Of a stretch of 64,000 nt of DNA, positions 24,237 through 36,729 are shown piece after piece (the stretch's first letter is position 1; every line of letters begins with the position of its first letter). A program made the translations under genes and the position numbers. Where the stretch lies: positions 192,882,001-192,946,000 of the forward strand of contig JBITNC010000001.1 in NCBI GenBank assembly GCA_050084985.1, in the 5' to 3' direction. The notes under the pieces were generated by a model. That model searched no databases. It was not told the origin of the DNA and saw only the letters and a list, made by a program, of their open reading frames with translations. Source of the stretch: Nageia nagi. Lineage: Eukaryota; Pinophyta.

Positions 24237-25085
24237 TGTTGCAATGAAAATTGAGCTGGAATGTAGAATAACATAAAATACAATTATTCTTCAATTTTCA
24301 TTGAACCTCAAATTATATAACATAGATAGACATGTTGTAATTGCAAAATGATATTCAATCTTAGTTCAAACTACAATTTGCCCTTAGAAGGGACTTTTAC
24401 AAATGCTATGTGCCAAAATAAAGAGTATTAAATCTTCATTGTTTTTGAGTTGCTTGCTTCTTCCCTTGGTATGAACAACCTGTAAATCCTACACACATGC
24501 AAAAGACAATAACATCAAAGCATCTATGTATGACAAGTATTAAAATGAAACTAGCATAAAACAATAAAATGTATAAGCTCACAAGATTTTGGCAGCATTA
24601 CCCTACTTCAAAAATGGGTTCAATTGGGGTCCATTTTGCTTTGTATTAGCTTGTATTTATAGATTTTGGATGAGATGTTTCAAGGCTGGTAAGAGGAAGT
24701 GAATAGCCACCGTAGGTCGTAACTGACCCCCTCTATCCACCTCATCTTGGAGAAATGAAGCGTTCCAACTTCCTTTTGCTATTTTGGCTTCTATTCGGCT
24801 ATTACAGAGTCACCGGCGTTTGGATGTCGAATGCCGGTGACTGGCTCAAAACGTCGACGTTTCAAGGCAAACGTCGGCGACTGGTTAACAATTTTATAAC
24901 AATATTAAAACGACCGCCAAATAGTCAATTTTTATCGAAAAGGGGTCATGTGACCACTCGTTTTACATGTACTCGATGAGAGCTATCCAATAATGAAGTT
25001 TTCAAGCTTATTTGAGGCTTGTATAAAGAGTTATGATTATTTCAATGTTTACTAGTTAAAAAGGGGACTTTTTTAGGTGTCTACA
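24237..25085 (-). repeat. Solo LTR (849 bp), gypsy type, TSD GGTTG
   Basis: On the minus strand it starts TGTAGACACCTAAAAAAG and ends CATTGCAACA. GGTTG flanks both sides exactly (24232-24236 and 25086-25090). There is no internal region, so it arose by recombination between two LTRs. A TATA-like TCTATAAATAC lies near 24660 (minus). It is CpG-richer than its surroundings and holds a 9-bp perfect inverted repeat. Its first bases resemble the LTR starts of elements 2 and 3. Confidence 0.88.
24809..24841. repeat. Perfect 9-bp inverted repeat GTCACCGGC/GCCGGTGAC in the solo LTR
   Basis: The arms are at 24809-24817 and 24833-24841 around a 15-nt loop. Related ACGTCGACGT and CGTCGGCGAC words follow. 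Confidence 0.8.
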
Positions 25086-25914
25086 GGTTGTTAGTAAAAT
25101 AAAATGAAAATTAAAACAATAAAAGTTAGAAAGAACTAAGATCACTTTGGGATGTCACAAGGTATTAATGGTTTATGAAAATAATTCAATTATGGCCCTA
25201 CTTATTTTGTTTCCTTGTGTTAGGTATGGGGCACTAGTTGGCATTATTTTTTCAGTTAATAGAAGTTTCAAATTATTTAATGACATTACAATCATCAACA
25301 ACTTTATTAAGACTTATCATCAAAAATTATTAAAAATTGAGTAGACATCCATTTGGACATATTTGAGTCTCCTTGGTTATAAATAGAAGGGTGGAACATT
25401 AAGAAAAAATACCTACCTATCTATCTCTTATTATTTTATTCTTATAATTCTCAAACTTGGGTGTAAAGTTACGTGAAAAAAATAAGTCTCTTTTCTCTCT
25501 CAAGTCAAAGTGCATTTTTTTGCTTTCTAATATACCTAAGTTAAAGTAATTATATTTTGATGTATTTAATGAGTTGTATGAAAATAACATTTTATAAAAT
25601 TTTATAGAATTAATTGTTGTTAAAGGTCTTATACCATTTGAAGAAACATAGTGGTTAGACATGTTGCATGTAAAGGTTGATACCATGTACTTTCTTTAAA
25701 AAATAAAGGAGTGGGATTCTCTTTTATTTTCCCTTTATTTAGATCTAGAGGTGGAAAGTTCCAAGTACAAATGTATTTTATGATAATTTCTACCTCTAAT
25801 AAAGATACTTCTCTCCATCCCTACACTATCTGGAATTGTGTAATAGAAATATTTCCCCTGTCGGAATATTATCTCCTTCTTTGCATTTAGCAATGGTAAA
25901 TGACTTTTTAGATG

Positions 25915-26760
25915 TCTTCACGGCCAATGGTTATACCAATCGACACCGTAGCCATTCACGAAATAGAGAAATTTGAAGGTCTTTCGCAATTATTCTAACC
26001 GTCTGTAAAAGGATCTAAATCTTGCCTTCGAGAATTGCTCGAAGTGGCTTCCGGAGTAAACCCCTTAGAACTTAAGTTTGATTATTAAAACCATCGATGG
26101 CATGGTAGAATTGGTATACAGAGAGAATTGTTTAAGGACATCCTAGGAGCTTAAGGCATTGTCAAACCGGATCCGTGAAGGAAAGGGAAGAACCTAGTGG
26201 GAGAATGCTGGTAAAGGTTCTAACATCTAGTCTACACGCAATCCATTTGTATATAGCCTGAAGTCGTAGATCCCTGTTTGCCTCTCAAAACGACTCTCGA
26301 ACTCTTAGAACCATATTCAAATACTCTTTGGCGGATTTTCGTTCCGCGTAATTCCCATTATTCATGGAGGATCATTACTTTTTCTACGCCAGATCATTGC
26401 GCCTGACCATTGAATTAGAATTGCCAAAGTTTTGAAGTGATTATTACTTTCCATAAACCTATGAGATCATCTGGATCGTCATATTTCATGAGATGTTGGT
26501 TGTTTTGGTTTCTCTACGCGTTTCCAAGACCCCACTTTGCGTATCTCTCTTCCTGCTGTGTACACGCCATGACAGAAGGGCTCTTCGACCCATGACGCCC
26601 ATCGTATAATAATAAATAGGAAGGGCCATGTCCGATGACTTCGTGGAGCATCCCTCCCTGCATTTTCATGCCTATTATTTCCGAGATAACACCACAGAGC
26701 AGGTTAATGCTTAACTTTGGATGTGTAACTATATAAATATAAAACCTGCGTGTGAGTGGT
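25915..26760. other. CpG-richer, unique-looking segment of unknown nature
   Basis: Base composition shifts to visibly higher GC with many CpG dinucleotides (ACGCGT, TTCGTTCCGCG, CATCGTATAATA). No protein domain is recognised on either strand. One candidate first exon (26628-26702, 25 codons from ATG to a CAG/GTTAAT donor) has a TATA-like TATAATAATAAATA just upstream. It could be a low-copy or unmethylated region, an organelle-derived insert, or element internal sequence. Confidence 0.35.
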
Positions 26761-26887
26761 AGTGAAAAAAAAAAAAATGTGTAACATTGTTGTTCTCAAT
26801 GTTGTAAGTATTGACATTTTTGTTATGTATATAGTGCGCTTGCCTTAATAGGATTTAATGTATTATTAATCCCGAGGATTTTTTTTT

Positions 26888-26900
26888 AAAGAAGGGAAAA
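26888..26900 (+). promoter_or_regulatory. Polypurine tract beside an LTR
   Basis: AAAGAAGGGAAAA immediately precedes the TG of the LTR at 26901. Confidence 0.55.
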
Positions 26901-27673
26901 TGTAATGATTGAGCAAATAACATGGTATTTAAACTATAGTGTGTAAGAATATTAAAGAGAATGGTTAACAAGGTAATAAAATGATGGATTAATTAATTGA
27001 GGTATTAGATAGATGGATTAATGCATGACCAAGGAAAGGAGGTAGTCTTAAATGGATCTAAAATCTTTGTGAGGTCTATAAGAATAGATTAGAGTAAATA
27101 ACATGTATGGAAATGCATTTGCATCATGGTCAAAAAGAAAATGTTGTCCTGATCCTCCTCCCTCCTAGTACTCGACCCATCCATCAAAGGTCCATGGAGA
27201 TGTGAGATGCTCGTAAATTGATGTAGGTGCTTTTTGACGAGAAAAAGATGAATTACTAGTCAATTAGTCTTAGATGATATGATGTACTCCATTTGTATTA
27301 CATTTTTATTACAAGATACGATTTATTATGCTCCTTTGTAATTATTTGTAAGCTTTATGGTCTATTAAAGCAAAAGTCATTAAATTAGATGTTGATGGAT
27401 GAATTTTCACTAAGTATATTTGATCCTCTTGTAATGGGTAAATACTCTTGTATTAACTTAATAAAGATTATTTTGTATTTATGTTTTGTCCATATGGTAA
27501 ATGAAAAGTAGATGAGTTTTACTTCAATGAATTAGTTTTATTATGTAAATGATTAATAATTTTCCTTTTTATTGAGAATAATATTATAATGATTTAATGC
27601 TATGATTAGTAATGATTACATAACTAGGAGTAGATATTTGTTATTCCATGAAGATGATTAGCGGGTTATTACA
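26901..27673 (+). repeat. Probable 3' LTR (773 bp) of a truncated gypsy-like element
   Basis: It starts TGTAATGATTGAGC directly after a purine tract and ends GCGGGTTATTACA. No second copy or internal coding region is in the window. I rate it as the remaining 3' end of an element whose body was lost or lies in the unrecognised sequence upstream. Confidence 0.5.
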
Positions 27674-27718
27674 AATTGATTAAGTAAAATTTTTTACCAA
27701 GGCTCCTAAAGAAGTAGA

Positions 27719-28020
27719 TTGTTTAGGTCATTAATTCCAATAAACCCAAAACTATCTCAACGACTTAGAAACAATCCTAAATTCAAGTTAAGGTTCCAAA
27801 AGATAATTTGGAATCATTTGGGAAACTCTAGGGATCATTGGGATCAAAATGGATATGAATGGGATCCAATGGGAATAAATGAGACTGTTTGGGACCCTTG
27901 GGAAAAAAAATTAGGAGTTTTTAATAAGGTAATGAGGGACCCAATAGAATTAATAAGATATGGATAGTTTGGGGATACTACAGGAAATAATTTGAGATGC
28001 TAGGGATTGTTATGGGATCT
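27719..28020 (+). repeat. Irregular GGGAT/GGGAA-rich low-complexity repeat
   Basis: GGGAA, GGGAT or GGGAC recurs about a dozen times at irregular 9-20 bp spacing. The open frame over it (WNHLGNSRDHW, YEWDPMG) is a by-product. A similar tract in opposite orientation is at 61880-62045. Confidence 0.6.
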
Positions 28021-28379
28021 AGATATTAAGATTTCTTGAACATTGATTTGCACTTAGACTAGTAAACCTTTACAGCATAACAAGTACCTCACAAAATCAA
28101 GAACATGGTAAATAAATCCAAATAAAACGAGGGCACGATCATCAGGAGTATAAGCTCACAAGCAAAATATCGAGTGATTGTACCCTCAAAATTACAAAGA
28201 AAGGATGAGGACTAAATAAATTCAATAAGGTATCAATATATAATGTATGTGGGATATAAGTCTACTAACAATACACCTTGAGATACCAACAAATCAATAA
28301 ACGATAAAAAAATGGTATTAATTTAGGGATTTTAGATGGTGAAAGTATTGAGTTGTGTTACAAATATATAGTTGTATAT

Positions 28380-29200
28380 CATGTTATCAACCTATGCATT
28401 AAAGAGACTCTGCAATATGATAAAATTTGTAGAAAATTGTATCATGTCAAGTTTCATTATCTCTCTCCCTCTAATGTACCTCCTTGTCACATTTAAAACC
28501 CATGAGAGGTTGTAAATGTATTTTGTTATTGACTTGACTTTTTGCATAATCTGCATAAGCCAAGGCAATCTCCTAAGGTCCTCTAGTAGTAAATTAAGGT
28601 AATGTATTGCACATGGGATCCAAATAAAAGTGGGAAATATCCTTTCTAGTATCTTCCCTACTACTACATATGTTGAAGTGTTGCTTGTGATTACATGGAC
28701 AACATTTTCAACTCTTACATCATCCATTATATCACTTAACAACCTTGCAAGAAGATTGACATTCTTAACATGGGTTGATGCATCTACAAATTTTAAAAAC
28801 ATAATGCCATAAATGTTAGAGCCAGGGGCATGTGTTGCAACTCTTACATTGCCAAATGGTGATCGAGTTGTTGCATTGCATCAATTTAGATAAGGGGGAA
28901 TTGTATCATGTCACTTACTTCCTTTTCAACTCCCTCTTCTCCCTAAATACAACTAACACTACAATGCATTCTCATTCAACTTGAGGAGGTATATGATTGA
29001 AAAGACTTACATCATGCCCTCTTTTCCTAGCTATATGATACTTAAGATGATTTATGCCTCCAATCATTTTTAAATTAAAAACAAATTGCAAATAGTTTCT
29101 CCCTTTTTAGACCCTTCCACTCCATACTGCCAAATATGGTATTTCTTTCCTAGTGTTGGTTATCTTATCATTACCTTGATGTTGCACATGAAAACAAGCA
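28380..29200 (-). pseudogene. hAT-family transposase pseudogene (DUF659 type)
   Basis: The minus-strand frame 28802-28392 reads FLKFVDASTHVKNVNLLARL, LSDIMDDVRVENVVHVITSN, IWIPCAIHYLNLLLEDL and QIMQKVKSITKYIYN. This matches the DUF659 part of plant hAT transposases, including the cysteine in the PCA-H-LNLLLED segment. Upstream (about 29180-28950) a BED-finger-like KMIGGINHLKYHIARKRGH remains in a different frame. A full hAT transposase is usually 600-800 residues, so most of the catalytic C-terminus and the dimerisation domain are missing. No terminal inverted repeats or 8-bp TSD were found. It is a degraded class II relic. Confidence 0.78.
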
Positions 29201-30149
29201 ACAAGAATTTAAACCTCCCCAAATTTGCTTGGTATTGATAATTTTTAAAAGATTTTACCAATTTATAAAATCAAAAAGATAAATATTATTAAATGACAAA
29301 ATATTATCCAAGAATTGGTAAGTTTTAATTGTTAAACACACCATTCACTATTATTAAGGAATTACATTCAAATTTTAAAATAAGCCCTAAGAATTAGTAA
29401 CAATTTGTTAAAAAAAATCAACAAAAAATTCAAACAAATTTAAAAGATGGAAGGAAGAATATTATTTACCTCTATTGTGATTTTAATGATTGTTGATGGA
29501 TATTAGATCCTACAAATTCAAAGAAAAATCAATGGATTGGTGGAAAATCACCTTAAACAACTTTTGAATGACTATTTAACCTCCTCAACAACCTTCCTTA
29601 CACCTACAACAACTAAGAAATCAAATGAAATAATGTTCTTTTGAGTTGGGGTTGTGCTTTTTTATTTTGTATAATCGAATGAATCTCAACATCAAGACTT
29701 GCAAGTCTCAAGTAACTCAAACTTAAACTCACTAAGACTCTACTAAGTTGGTAAAAAGTCGAGTCTCGAGCTGACTTGAATACAAACTCATTGAGTACTT
29801 GGGACTCAAGTTTTACAAATATGTTAAGAAAAATAATAAGGTCATTTAAATGCTATAAGAAAGTAATCTCTACCTCTAGCAAGTACACAATATTCATATG
29901 CATGTTGTGAGAAAATTATCATTTTTTTTAGCTTATGCGCAATCTTCATCTAGTGCTATATATTTTAATGCAAAAGAAATACTCCTCCAATGTTCAATTA
30001 GCTTCTTCAAGTATTTCACCTTCATATCCTTGTAATTGATATTTGTAGAAGCACTTTTATAATGATAGTAATGCTATTAAATGGTGTGAAATAACTATCA
30101 ACACTACCATCAGTAACCTTTTGTTGCAAGCCATAGGGAGTGAAGAGGT

Positions 30150-31700
30150 GTAATTAGAGCTTATGGTTTTAACTCTTGATAAAGATGTTCATGACCTTAG
30201 AGAAAAAGGATGGCTCTTGAAATTTCTTATGATATTCAAAGATCGTAATAAGGAATTATCTATTGAGCTAGTCCAATCATGGAATGAAGGGAAAGCGAAA
30301 GTTAAGGACATTGAATTCACCATAAACATCACTCTTATAGCTAGTCAATGGTATGGATTCAAAGAGGGAATGTATTAGTTGAGACAAGTATTCCCTGGTT
30401 ATGAAACTATAATTTTTTCAAGGAAAAGGGGAGTCATGGGATAAGTTCCAAAATAGAGTACTCCAAGAATCCCTTCCAAAACCTTACAACAAGGTTCCCA
30501 AGGGAACAACATGATGGTTAAGTGGTTGGATTTACCTCTAGGAGGTCTCAAGTTCAAATCACACTAATTGATCTAATGAAATTGTAGTAGGACTTAAACT
30601 CAACTACAATTTGGCTACAATCATACTGTCTGTCCATAACTACTAGATGGATGGAAGAGACTTTAAAAGTTTACCCTACTAGCAATCATGAGGAGATTCC
30701 TAGAACAATTTGCCTCACAATCACACTTAAAAACAAACCTTAGAACAAGGTAGCTCTCATGATTATGCAATAATTCATCCTAGAAGCACAATTTTTTTAG
30801 TCAAAAGTTTTCTTGTGGCTTTTTTGAACCACATTAGGAATAGAAAAAAGAATAATATATTAACTTTCTTGTTCAAGTCAATTAAGAAAACCATTAAGGT
30901 GATGCAAAAAGAAACTTGTAAATTCCTCTACAGCAAGGTTTGCTTAGAATCCTATTTTAGCATGTGATAATGAAAGGAGGGCGATCGAGTTTGCCAAACC
31001 TAATCTTAGACTATGAGAGTTCCTCTATATCAAAAGATAAATCTAAGAACTTTGAGATGGCCAAGAAGGCTTCTATTGAAGGGTATTAATCCTCTAAGGA
31101 GGAACATGAGCAAGAATCCAATCCCTCTTTTGAGTTCACCCCTTTCACTAAGCAAGGAAAAGGTATGAGTAGTTCAAAGCTACTAAAAGGTGGAGTCTTG
31201 ATAAAAAAATGAGCCTAGTCTAAGAAATGTGCTTGAAGAAGGGGTGAAAGAAATGGCAAAGACTTAAAGATACTCCAAAAGAGAATGCAAAGGAGAGTGG
31301 CACTTCCTATCACATGACCTCTTAAACTCTAAGGATTCCCAAGAGTCAACTCCAATCTCTCTAAGGGAAAAGAAATCCTAAGCTTCTCCTCTAAAAAGGA
31401 TCAATCATTGCTTTAATGCCTCCATTAGAAACTCATAGTGAGTTTGTCAAAATCTCAAACAAATATTAAGACTTCAATCACAAGCCTAAGTGATCTTATC
31501 AATTCTATACAAAATATGAGCAAGATGCTAAGAAATTATGCTCAGTTGCTCTCCTCCTTATAGACCTAAAAGAAAGATCCAATTCCTAAACTCTAACATT
31601 GAACTTGACATCTTAGTTGAGGAAATACCTAGGAAAGAGTATCAAGTTAATTTTATTTGTTCCTTTATTTCTTAGTTTCTATTATTTTTATCTTATGTTA
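30150..31700 (+). pseudogene. Degraded element-encoded protein (plant retroelement type, unnamed)
   Basis: A frame at 30163-30378 reads LDKDVHDLREKGWLLKFLMI, ELSIELVQSWNEGKAKVKDI, EFTINITLIASQWYGFKEGM. This pattern (a GW near the N-terminus, a repeated-motif middle and a W-F-K/E end) resembles a widespread plant transposon-associated gag-like protein of uncertain function. Broken sequence rich in K, S and E continues to about 31680 (KSKNFEMAKKASIEGY, FTPFTKQGKGMSSSK). No zinc knuckle, protease or RT is seen. Membership of a mobile element is inferred from resemblance only. Confidence 0.4.
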
Positions 31701-33330
31701 ATATATGAATCTTTTGATATTTTAAGCATGGAATTCCTTTTTGTTGAGCAATATCCTATGCTAATTTTTGGCAATCAATTTTATAAGCTTTAATGAGTAT
31801 CTTTCAAAGGTGATGTACAAGGTTCAGGGATCCTTTTAAAACCCTTCTTCAACCCAACAAAAATAAACTACCGATACCACGATTTTCAAATTAGTAATGG
31901 GTTCAACTTTTTTAAATCTCAAAAAGAATAATCATTCAAAAGATTTGTCAAACATAAATGAGTTAAAAAGGTATTAAATCTCCAAGCAAAACTTGTTGAT
32001 AATAAAAACATATGAACAAAAATGCTCAAAGAAATCATAAATACATAACTAAGCATTTTATGCCTCAACATAATCCTATAAGAAAAGCAAAAACATCTCC
32101 TCCACACCAAACAAAGTGTGCAACCTTAAGCTCAACACACAACTTCCAAATAATATGCATCCTTTTTTCTCTTATTTGGAATTGAAGAGATCAAATCTTA
32201 CTTTTCATTCAACTTATCCAACATAAGAAAATATGATGAGAACTTCCTGTATACTATCTTAACCTTGTACAAATTAAAAACTAATATTATAATAACAAAT
32301 AGACTGTTTACTCAAATTAGCAATGTCTCATCAATTTGATTTTCATGCCAAGTTTTGATAAGAATCAATACTTTTCAAAATCATGTACTGCAGGTACCAA
32401 TTTACCTTCTTAATTATTTTAGTATCAAGAATTGATGCAATGAAACACACAAAATTTGATCTATATTTGAGTGTTCTAAAAATTTAAAAGGTTGTAATAG
32501 TTTAAAACTGTATCTCACAATACAAAACTACCATCTGATTAATAATTAAAAATATTGTTTTGGTTTTTATAGAAAAACATTCCAATAGCTGCAATAGAGA
32601 CCTATCTGAAAACATGAAAGATTTTGTAGAGTGAAGTTAGGCATGGTGACCTTTTGCATGGATTGTGCACCATAAAACCCTGTTGATACATAATCTAAAA
32701 TACTTCTTATTAACATACTGCTTTTGTCACGTCTCTTGCTCTGTGATTTGTTATAGATCTATGTAAACATTCAACCTAAAAAAAAACATGGATCTTTGCA
32801 AAGTACAGCATATGTTAAAATATTTGTTGTAACTAGGTCAACGAAATCAAATCACTTCTTTATGATTAAAAAAAATCACAAAAGCAACAATGCTTTTATA
32901 CAGAGATTTTCTTTTAGCATATAAATAGGTAATGGATTTTCTTTTAGCATATAAATAGGCATCCTAAGAATTTTATTACTACATTCGAACAATCTAAGAT
33001 AGATGACAACAGAAAGATTTAAATAGGTAATGGATTTACAAACTACTCCAATCACAAGAATAGATCCATAGAAAACATCCAAAACTAATTCCAAAGTTTG
33101 TAGAGAATCTATTTACTTATGCTTGCATTTATTTATTGACAAACCAAGAGTATAGATTTCAACTGAGGATAAAATTCTTGGTGTTAATAACCAAATACAG
33201 AGAACCCTCATCGTCATCAAGTGAAGAATTGACATTTTACAGGCCAAATAACAAATACTGCTTTTCTTCACAAGACAACACCAAAATTGGAAACAATGCA
33301 GAAATTCATATTTCCAAAACAAATAAATCA
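31701..33330. other. No gene recognised
   Basis: AT-rich sequence. The phrase CTTTTAGCATATAAATAGG is duplicated 30 bp apart (32911 and 32941). Nothing else is supported. This would be the downstream intron or 3' flank of the J-domain gene. Confidence 0.45.
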
Positions 33331-33336
33331 ATTTAC

Positions 33337-34122
33337 CTCGACCTTCGGTCTCTTATCGTGGTGAGGATTATCATCAAACACACTTTTCATCCCACCAGCA
33401 AAGAGCCTTTCGAAAGCACTGCTATCAAACTTAACCTCAGTCCTCTTGTTCTTGCCCTTGGTGGGCTGAGCTGCTTTCTTCTGATCCTCTTTTTCCGTCT
33501 GATTCGAATCTGGATTCTCCTTAGGAACTTGAGAACCCTTATTAGGTGCCTTGGGCATTTGAGGGGACTTTTCCTTCTTGGGTTCGCTCTGTTTCGTGGG
33601 AACCTCAGAACCCTTACTTTGGTCGGGCATTTGCGTGGGATTTTCATTCTCTTTTTGATTGGTGTTGTCCTTCTTTGACGGTTTGCGCTTCCTGGTCTTG
33701 GGCTGCTTCTTCTGAGAGAGGGCAGTGGATTTCCTTGTTAGGTCGTAAGAAGTCCTAGTTGTGGAATCGGATAACACACGGGAAGCCTCTCCGATAAGCT
33801 TGAATGCCTCTTCAGCTCCAGGGGACTTGTTTTATATCGGGGTGAAGAACGAGAGCTAGTTTTCTATGCTGTTTTTTTATGAGGGTTTCTTCGACCGTCG
33901 TATCCACCTGCAAAACGGCATACCAGTCGGGGATGCCGTTGATTTTGATCTGGGCGGCAATGTGTACGTCGAGAACAGCTATGAATTGGGGAGGCCTTCA
34001 AGGGAAGGGTACATTTGCTGGGCTTTGAGGGGTAATTTCTTGGCCCCGGCCATATCCTGCGCGTGGAATTTCTTCTCTGCAAATTCCTTGGCTTTGTATG
34101 CTTCGTCCTTGTTGGATTCCAT
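33337..34122 (-). pseudogene. J-domain (DnaJ/HSP40-like) protein pseudogene
   Basis: The start at 34122 gives MESNKDEAYKAKEFAEKKFH, AQDMAGAKK and KAQQMYPSLEGLP. This is the N-terminal extension of a plant J-protein subfamily often paired with DUF3444. After a 1-nt frameshift (near 33985) the J-domain follows: IPDWYAVLQVDTTVEET, KKQHRKLALVLHPD. The HPD tripeptide that stimulates HSP70 ATPase is present near 33840. A second small indel just after HPD breaks the frame before EEAFKLIGEASRVLSDSTTR. Then comes a lysine-rich linker (33740-33430) and FERLFAGGMKSVFDDNPHH. At 33337 the reading GAG/GTAAAT could be a splice donor or lead to a stop two codons on. No DUF3444 is seen. The sequence is far better preserved and more CpG-rich than its surroundings, which suggests recent loss of function. 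Confidence 0.8.
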
Positions 34123-34247
34123 CTTCTCTTGGATCGAAATCAAAGCTATAAAGTGAGAGAAGATCAAGGAAAATGGCTACACACATCGTATACGAAATTT
34201 AGATTTGTATGCTTATTTTGTTATGTATGCTGCCTCTGCCACTATGT

Positions 34248-34271
34248 GCGCCAAATTTTAAATTTTGGCGG
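34248..34271. promoter_or_regulatory. Inverted pair of E2F-like sites upstream of the J-domain gene
   Basis: GCGCCAAA (34248-34255) and TTTTGGCGGG (to about 34271) face each other across a short AT spacer. Both fit the TTTSGCGS-type E2F consensus. The pair lies about 130 bp upstream of the J-domain start codon. Binding is inferred only. Confidence 0.4.
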
Positions 34272-34329
34272 GCCTCCTTTAAACAGTCAAATCGTGTCTT
34301 TTGTTTTAAATAATTAAAAATAATATTAC

Positions 34330-36690
34330 GTTGGTTTACAATTCAGTTTAAGTATTTTAGATTAGTTTGTATTTGTTCGGATTAGTATTGTCTTAGTTTA
34401 TATATTAGTATTGTATTTTTTTAATAAGTGTTTTCATTTTTGGGTATACATAATAATGAAATCTCTTTCATAATGGTAACTTAAAATTACAAATTATAAA
34501 TAAAATGATTGAAATTTTTTGGAGTGATGATAACATCAAAAATAAAATAAAAGTGATCCTTTTATTTTTTTCAAGGCCTTTGCTTGAAGTTTAGCATACT
34601 TACAAATTACAAATAAAATGATTGAATTTATAAAAGAAAAGTGATCCTCTTGTTTTTGGATGCGGTTTTTTTATGATAAGCTTTGTGATTCTAACTATAT
34701 GTTACATTGATATTTGTGGTGTTTTTATATGGGGAGTGCTTAATTCCACCTACTTTTTTTGTATGAAAGAGATTTTAATCTAATATAAGGTCTTTTTCAT
34801 TAAAAAAAAATTGAACATCCATCATATCCATATAAGATTATAATATTGTTAGTCTCAAAAAGAAAATAATGATTGCAAAATTGAGAACTAATTCACATAA
34901 TCTCATGGTGGAATAGGTATATGGATAATATATAAAACACCATGGAATAAAAGAATTTGTAAGATTTGTAACCTAATTAACGTAAAAGATAAGATTTATT
35001 TTTTCCTTAATTTCTCATTTTACAAAGATGTTACATAAACCTATAATGATATTTGTAATCATAACTTGATTCGTGAATTCTTAAACATATAACATTAGTT
35101 GTCATTTAGATTTCCAAATATGTGCATGTGATCCTACAACGTGTAGGAAGGTAGAAGGTCAATAACCTTATCAAGTTTAATAGCTACCATAGAAGATGAA
35201 TTGAAGCATTGTATTTTTGTTTCTTCATATTCATGTTTGGTTGTGTGTTTCATATCCAATTTTTAGTTTAATACAATCTTCATTTTTGCAATCTATTTCT
35301 TAACCTAACATTGGAATCAAAGTTACAATCACTATCTTCTAGAATACTTAAAAAAATCTATGTTTATCTTTTTATGATGCATGGATCATCTCAATTTTCT
35401 CTTTTGCCTTCGAGCTTCAACCTAGACTGAATATGAAGCATAAACTTGAAACCCTAACAACTCCAATCTCAATCTTTAGTCACTCTTACATGCAAAATCA
35501 AACTAATCTTGATTACCTCAACATCTAACCTTCAAATTGTAAAAAACTTGATTTGTGATTCATGTATTAGTTTTATAATCCCAATTCAAAATTAGACCCC
35601 AATTAGACTCTATTTGGTTTTTAAAATCTTAGCAATATGTTTTTTGCAAAGTAGGTATTCAAACCCTCCAAAATATGCATTAAATTATGTAAAAAGCCCA
35701 CTTGACCCATTTTTTAAAGGCAATTGGTTATGAAAATCCTTAACCTATCAAATACCCCATTGGATTCAAGGGGAGCAATATAACATTAGTAGTTTAGATC
35801 TTTTGATTTGTGTATGTGATCATATGGTGTATGAAGGTAAAAGATCAATAGTCTTAAAAAGCTCAACAACCACCATGGATTATTATGAATCTTAGTGATT
35901 TTATGATGAATTTCTATTTTGGTAAACGTAATTATTTAAATACAATTAAACACATTTCAAGTGGTGGTTTTGCATCCTTTAGAATGTGTATTTTAGTGTG
36001 ACAAGGTTTCTCTTGCATGATGGATTATTATGGGATGAGATGACATCAAATATGAATCATGTAAGCTTATTCAAAAACCAATATATGTATGGCTTAATAG
36101 GCATCTCTCATCAACTTATTATATTTGGAATTTTAGAATGACATCTTTCTAAAAGAATGAGGAACTCAATTTAAAAAAAAAAAAGTTAGAAGAATAGTCA
36201 TATGGTTTCAAGCAAGCAAGATCCATAGTCTCTTCATATGAGAATTTTTTGTACTTTTGCTTTGATTGTTACCATCCACATTGCTCAAAGTCTTCAAAAC
36301 CAAGGCAAGGAGAGATAAATGGGAATCCAATAATCTTATGTTATTTTTCAGATTTAGAGCACAACATCGTGAAATCACTAAATAAGTCCATGTAACATCA
36401 TATTATAATCTTTACCTTTAGGAAGTAGGTGAACAATGAAGAAATGGATGTTTAAAGTTAAAGAAGCACATTGAAAAAAAGATGAATATTTGGGACCCAA
36501 CTTAGATGGAAATGGATAATGCAAAATAGAATCACTACAATACAAAATGCATTTAACATCAGGGCATGCATTAGACCCCTTTGTTATTTTTTTTTTGTAA
36601 ATTCCTATCACCAAGTTCGATGCTAATGTATACATTAGCAACAATGTCATTTTTTGCATCATCCCTAAATGCAAAATTGTATTTATGGTA
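34330..36690. other. No gene recognised
   Basis: AT-rich. A weak TTGGAATCAAAG resembling an iMet primer-binding site lies at 35311, but no LTR was defined. The minus-strand frame at 36674-36378 has no recognisable domain. Confidence 0.45.
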
Positions 36691-36729
36691 GCGTTGTCAT
36701 TGTGTCAAAGAGGGTATTAAGTAGTTTGA

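Noticed and set aside
26628-26702. Annotating the 25-codon ATG-to-donor stretch as a gene
   Set aside because: No domain, no second exon and no acceptor could be tied to it. It is kept only as an observation within the CpG-richer segment.
33136-33758. Plus-strand open frames of 180 and 70 codons opposite the J-domain gene
   Set aside because: They are antisense shadows of the lysine-rich linker and J-domain coding sequence.
35300-35335. Primer-binding site of a Copia element (ACATTGGAATCAAAG)
   Set aside because: It differs from the iMet site at key bases, and no LTR end or gag could be placed beside it.
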